From JAEHCY01 sp964519095 (GTDB lineage: Bacteria > Pseudomonadota > Gammaproteobacteria > Chromatiales > Chromatiaceae): a stretch of DNA of 5,796 nucleotides. The notes beneath the pieces are model-generated. The model made no database searches, was not told the origin of the DNA, and worked only from the letters and a program-made list of their open reading frames with translations. Below, piece by piece: positions 5,781 through 5,796 of this stretch (the first letter of the stretch is position 1; each line of letters opens with the position of its first letter). Both the position numbers and the translations under genes were made by a program. The stretch lies in the NCBI GenBank assembly GCA_964519095.1, contig CAZFHV010000187.1:1-5796 (forward strand), written 5' to 3'.

Positions 5781-5796
5781 AGAAAGGACATGATAT
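5781..5796 (+). promoter_or_regulatory. Ribosome-binding-like sequence of a next gene beyond the window
   Basis: AGAAAGGA at 5781-5788 comes 6 bases after the primase-like stop. An ATG at 5790 is only 1 base away, too close for normal spacing, so the true start is either that ATG with unusual spacing or a codon just past the window end. Confidence 0.35.

Overview
The window looks like a chromosomal segment of a GC-rich gammaproteobacterium. The evidence is a long-form (proteobacterial single-chain) PurL whose C-terminal half closely follows the enteric enzyme, a GspH/FimT-type pseudopilin, and a tRNA-Thr(UGU) with encoded CCA. A member of the Chromatiales/Ectothiorhodospiraceae type would fit the base composition, but the exact lineage is inference.

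Layout. Positions 1-1922 hold the C-terminal half of purL (purine synthesis), with its N-terminal half outside the window. A 393-base non-coding stretch follows. It opens 2 bases after the purL stop with an imperfect 17-bp inverted repeat enclosing 84 bases. Positions 2316-2867 encode an orphan type IV pseudopilin. After another non-coding stretch, a good sigma70-type promoter (TTGTAC-17-TAGAAT) drives a tRNA-Thr gene at 3179-3254. From the 3' end of this tRNA onward the sequence changes character and looks like the left end of an integrated element: about 400 bases rich in a repeated TGGCGCACTG-type motif, a complete tyrosine recombinase (3663-4727), a broken small gene (4731-5185), a small excisionase-like winged-helix gene (5274-5531), and a stand-alone zinc-binding primase-type domain (5532-5774). 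A ribosome-binding-like sequence follows just before the window ends.

How the parts fit. The purL, pilin and tRNA genes are host backbone. The integrase probably recombined into the 3' part of tRNA-Thr and left the tRNA intact. The repeated motif between tRNA and integrase is a candidate set of arm-type integrase (or Xis) sites. The excisionase-like and primase-like genes start the lysogeny/replication part of a prophage, satellite or integrative element whose other end lies outside the window.

The most notable observation is that the two short open frames at 4731-4913 and 4965-5222 are best read as one gene. They share a frame across a single TAA codon, and a one-base slip in an A5 run then opens a continuation that ends in a coherent helix-turn-helix-like sequence. 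No CRISPR array, insertion sequence or defence gene was seen.
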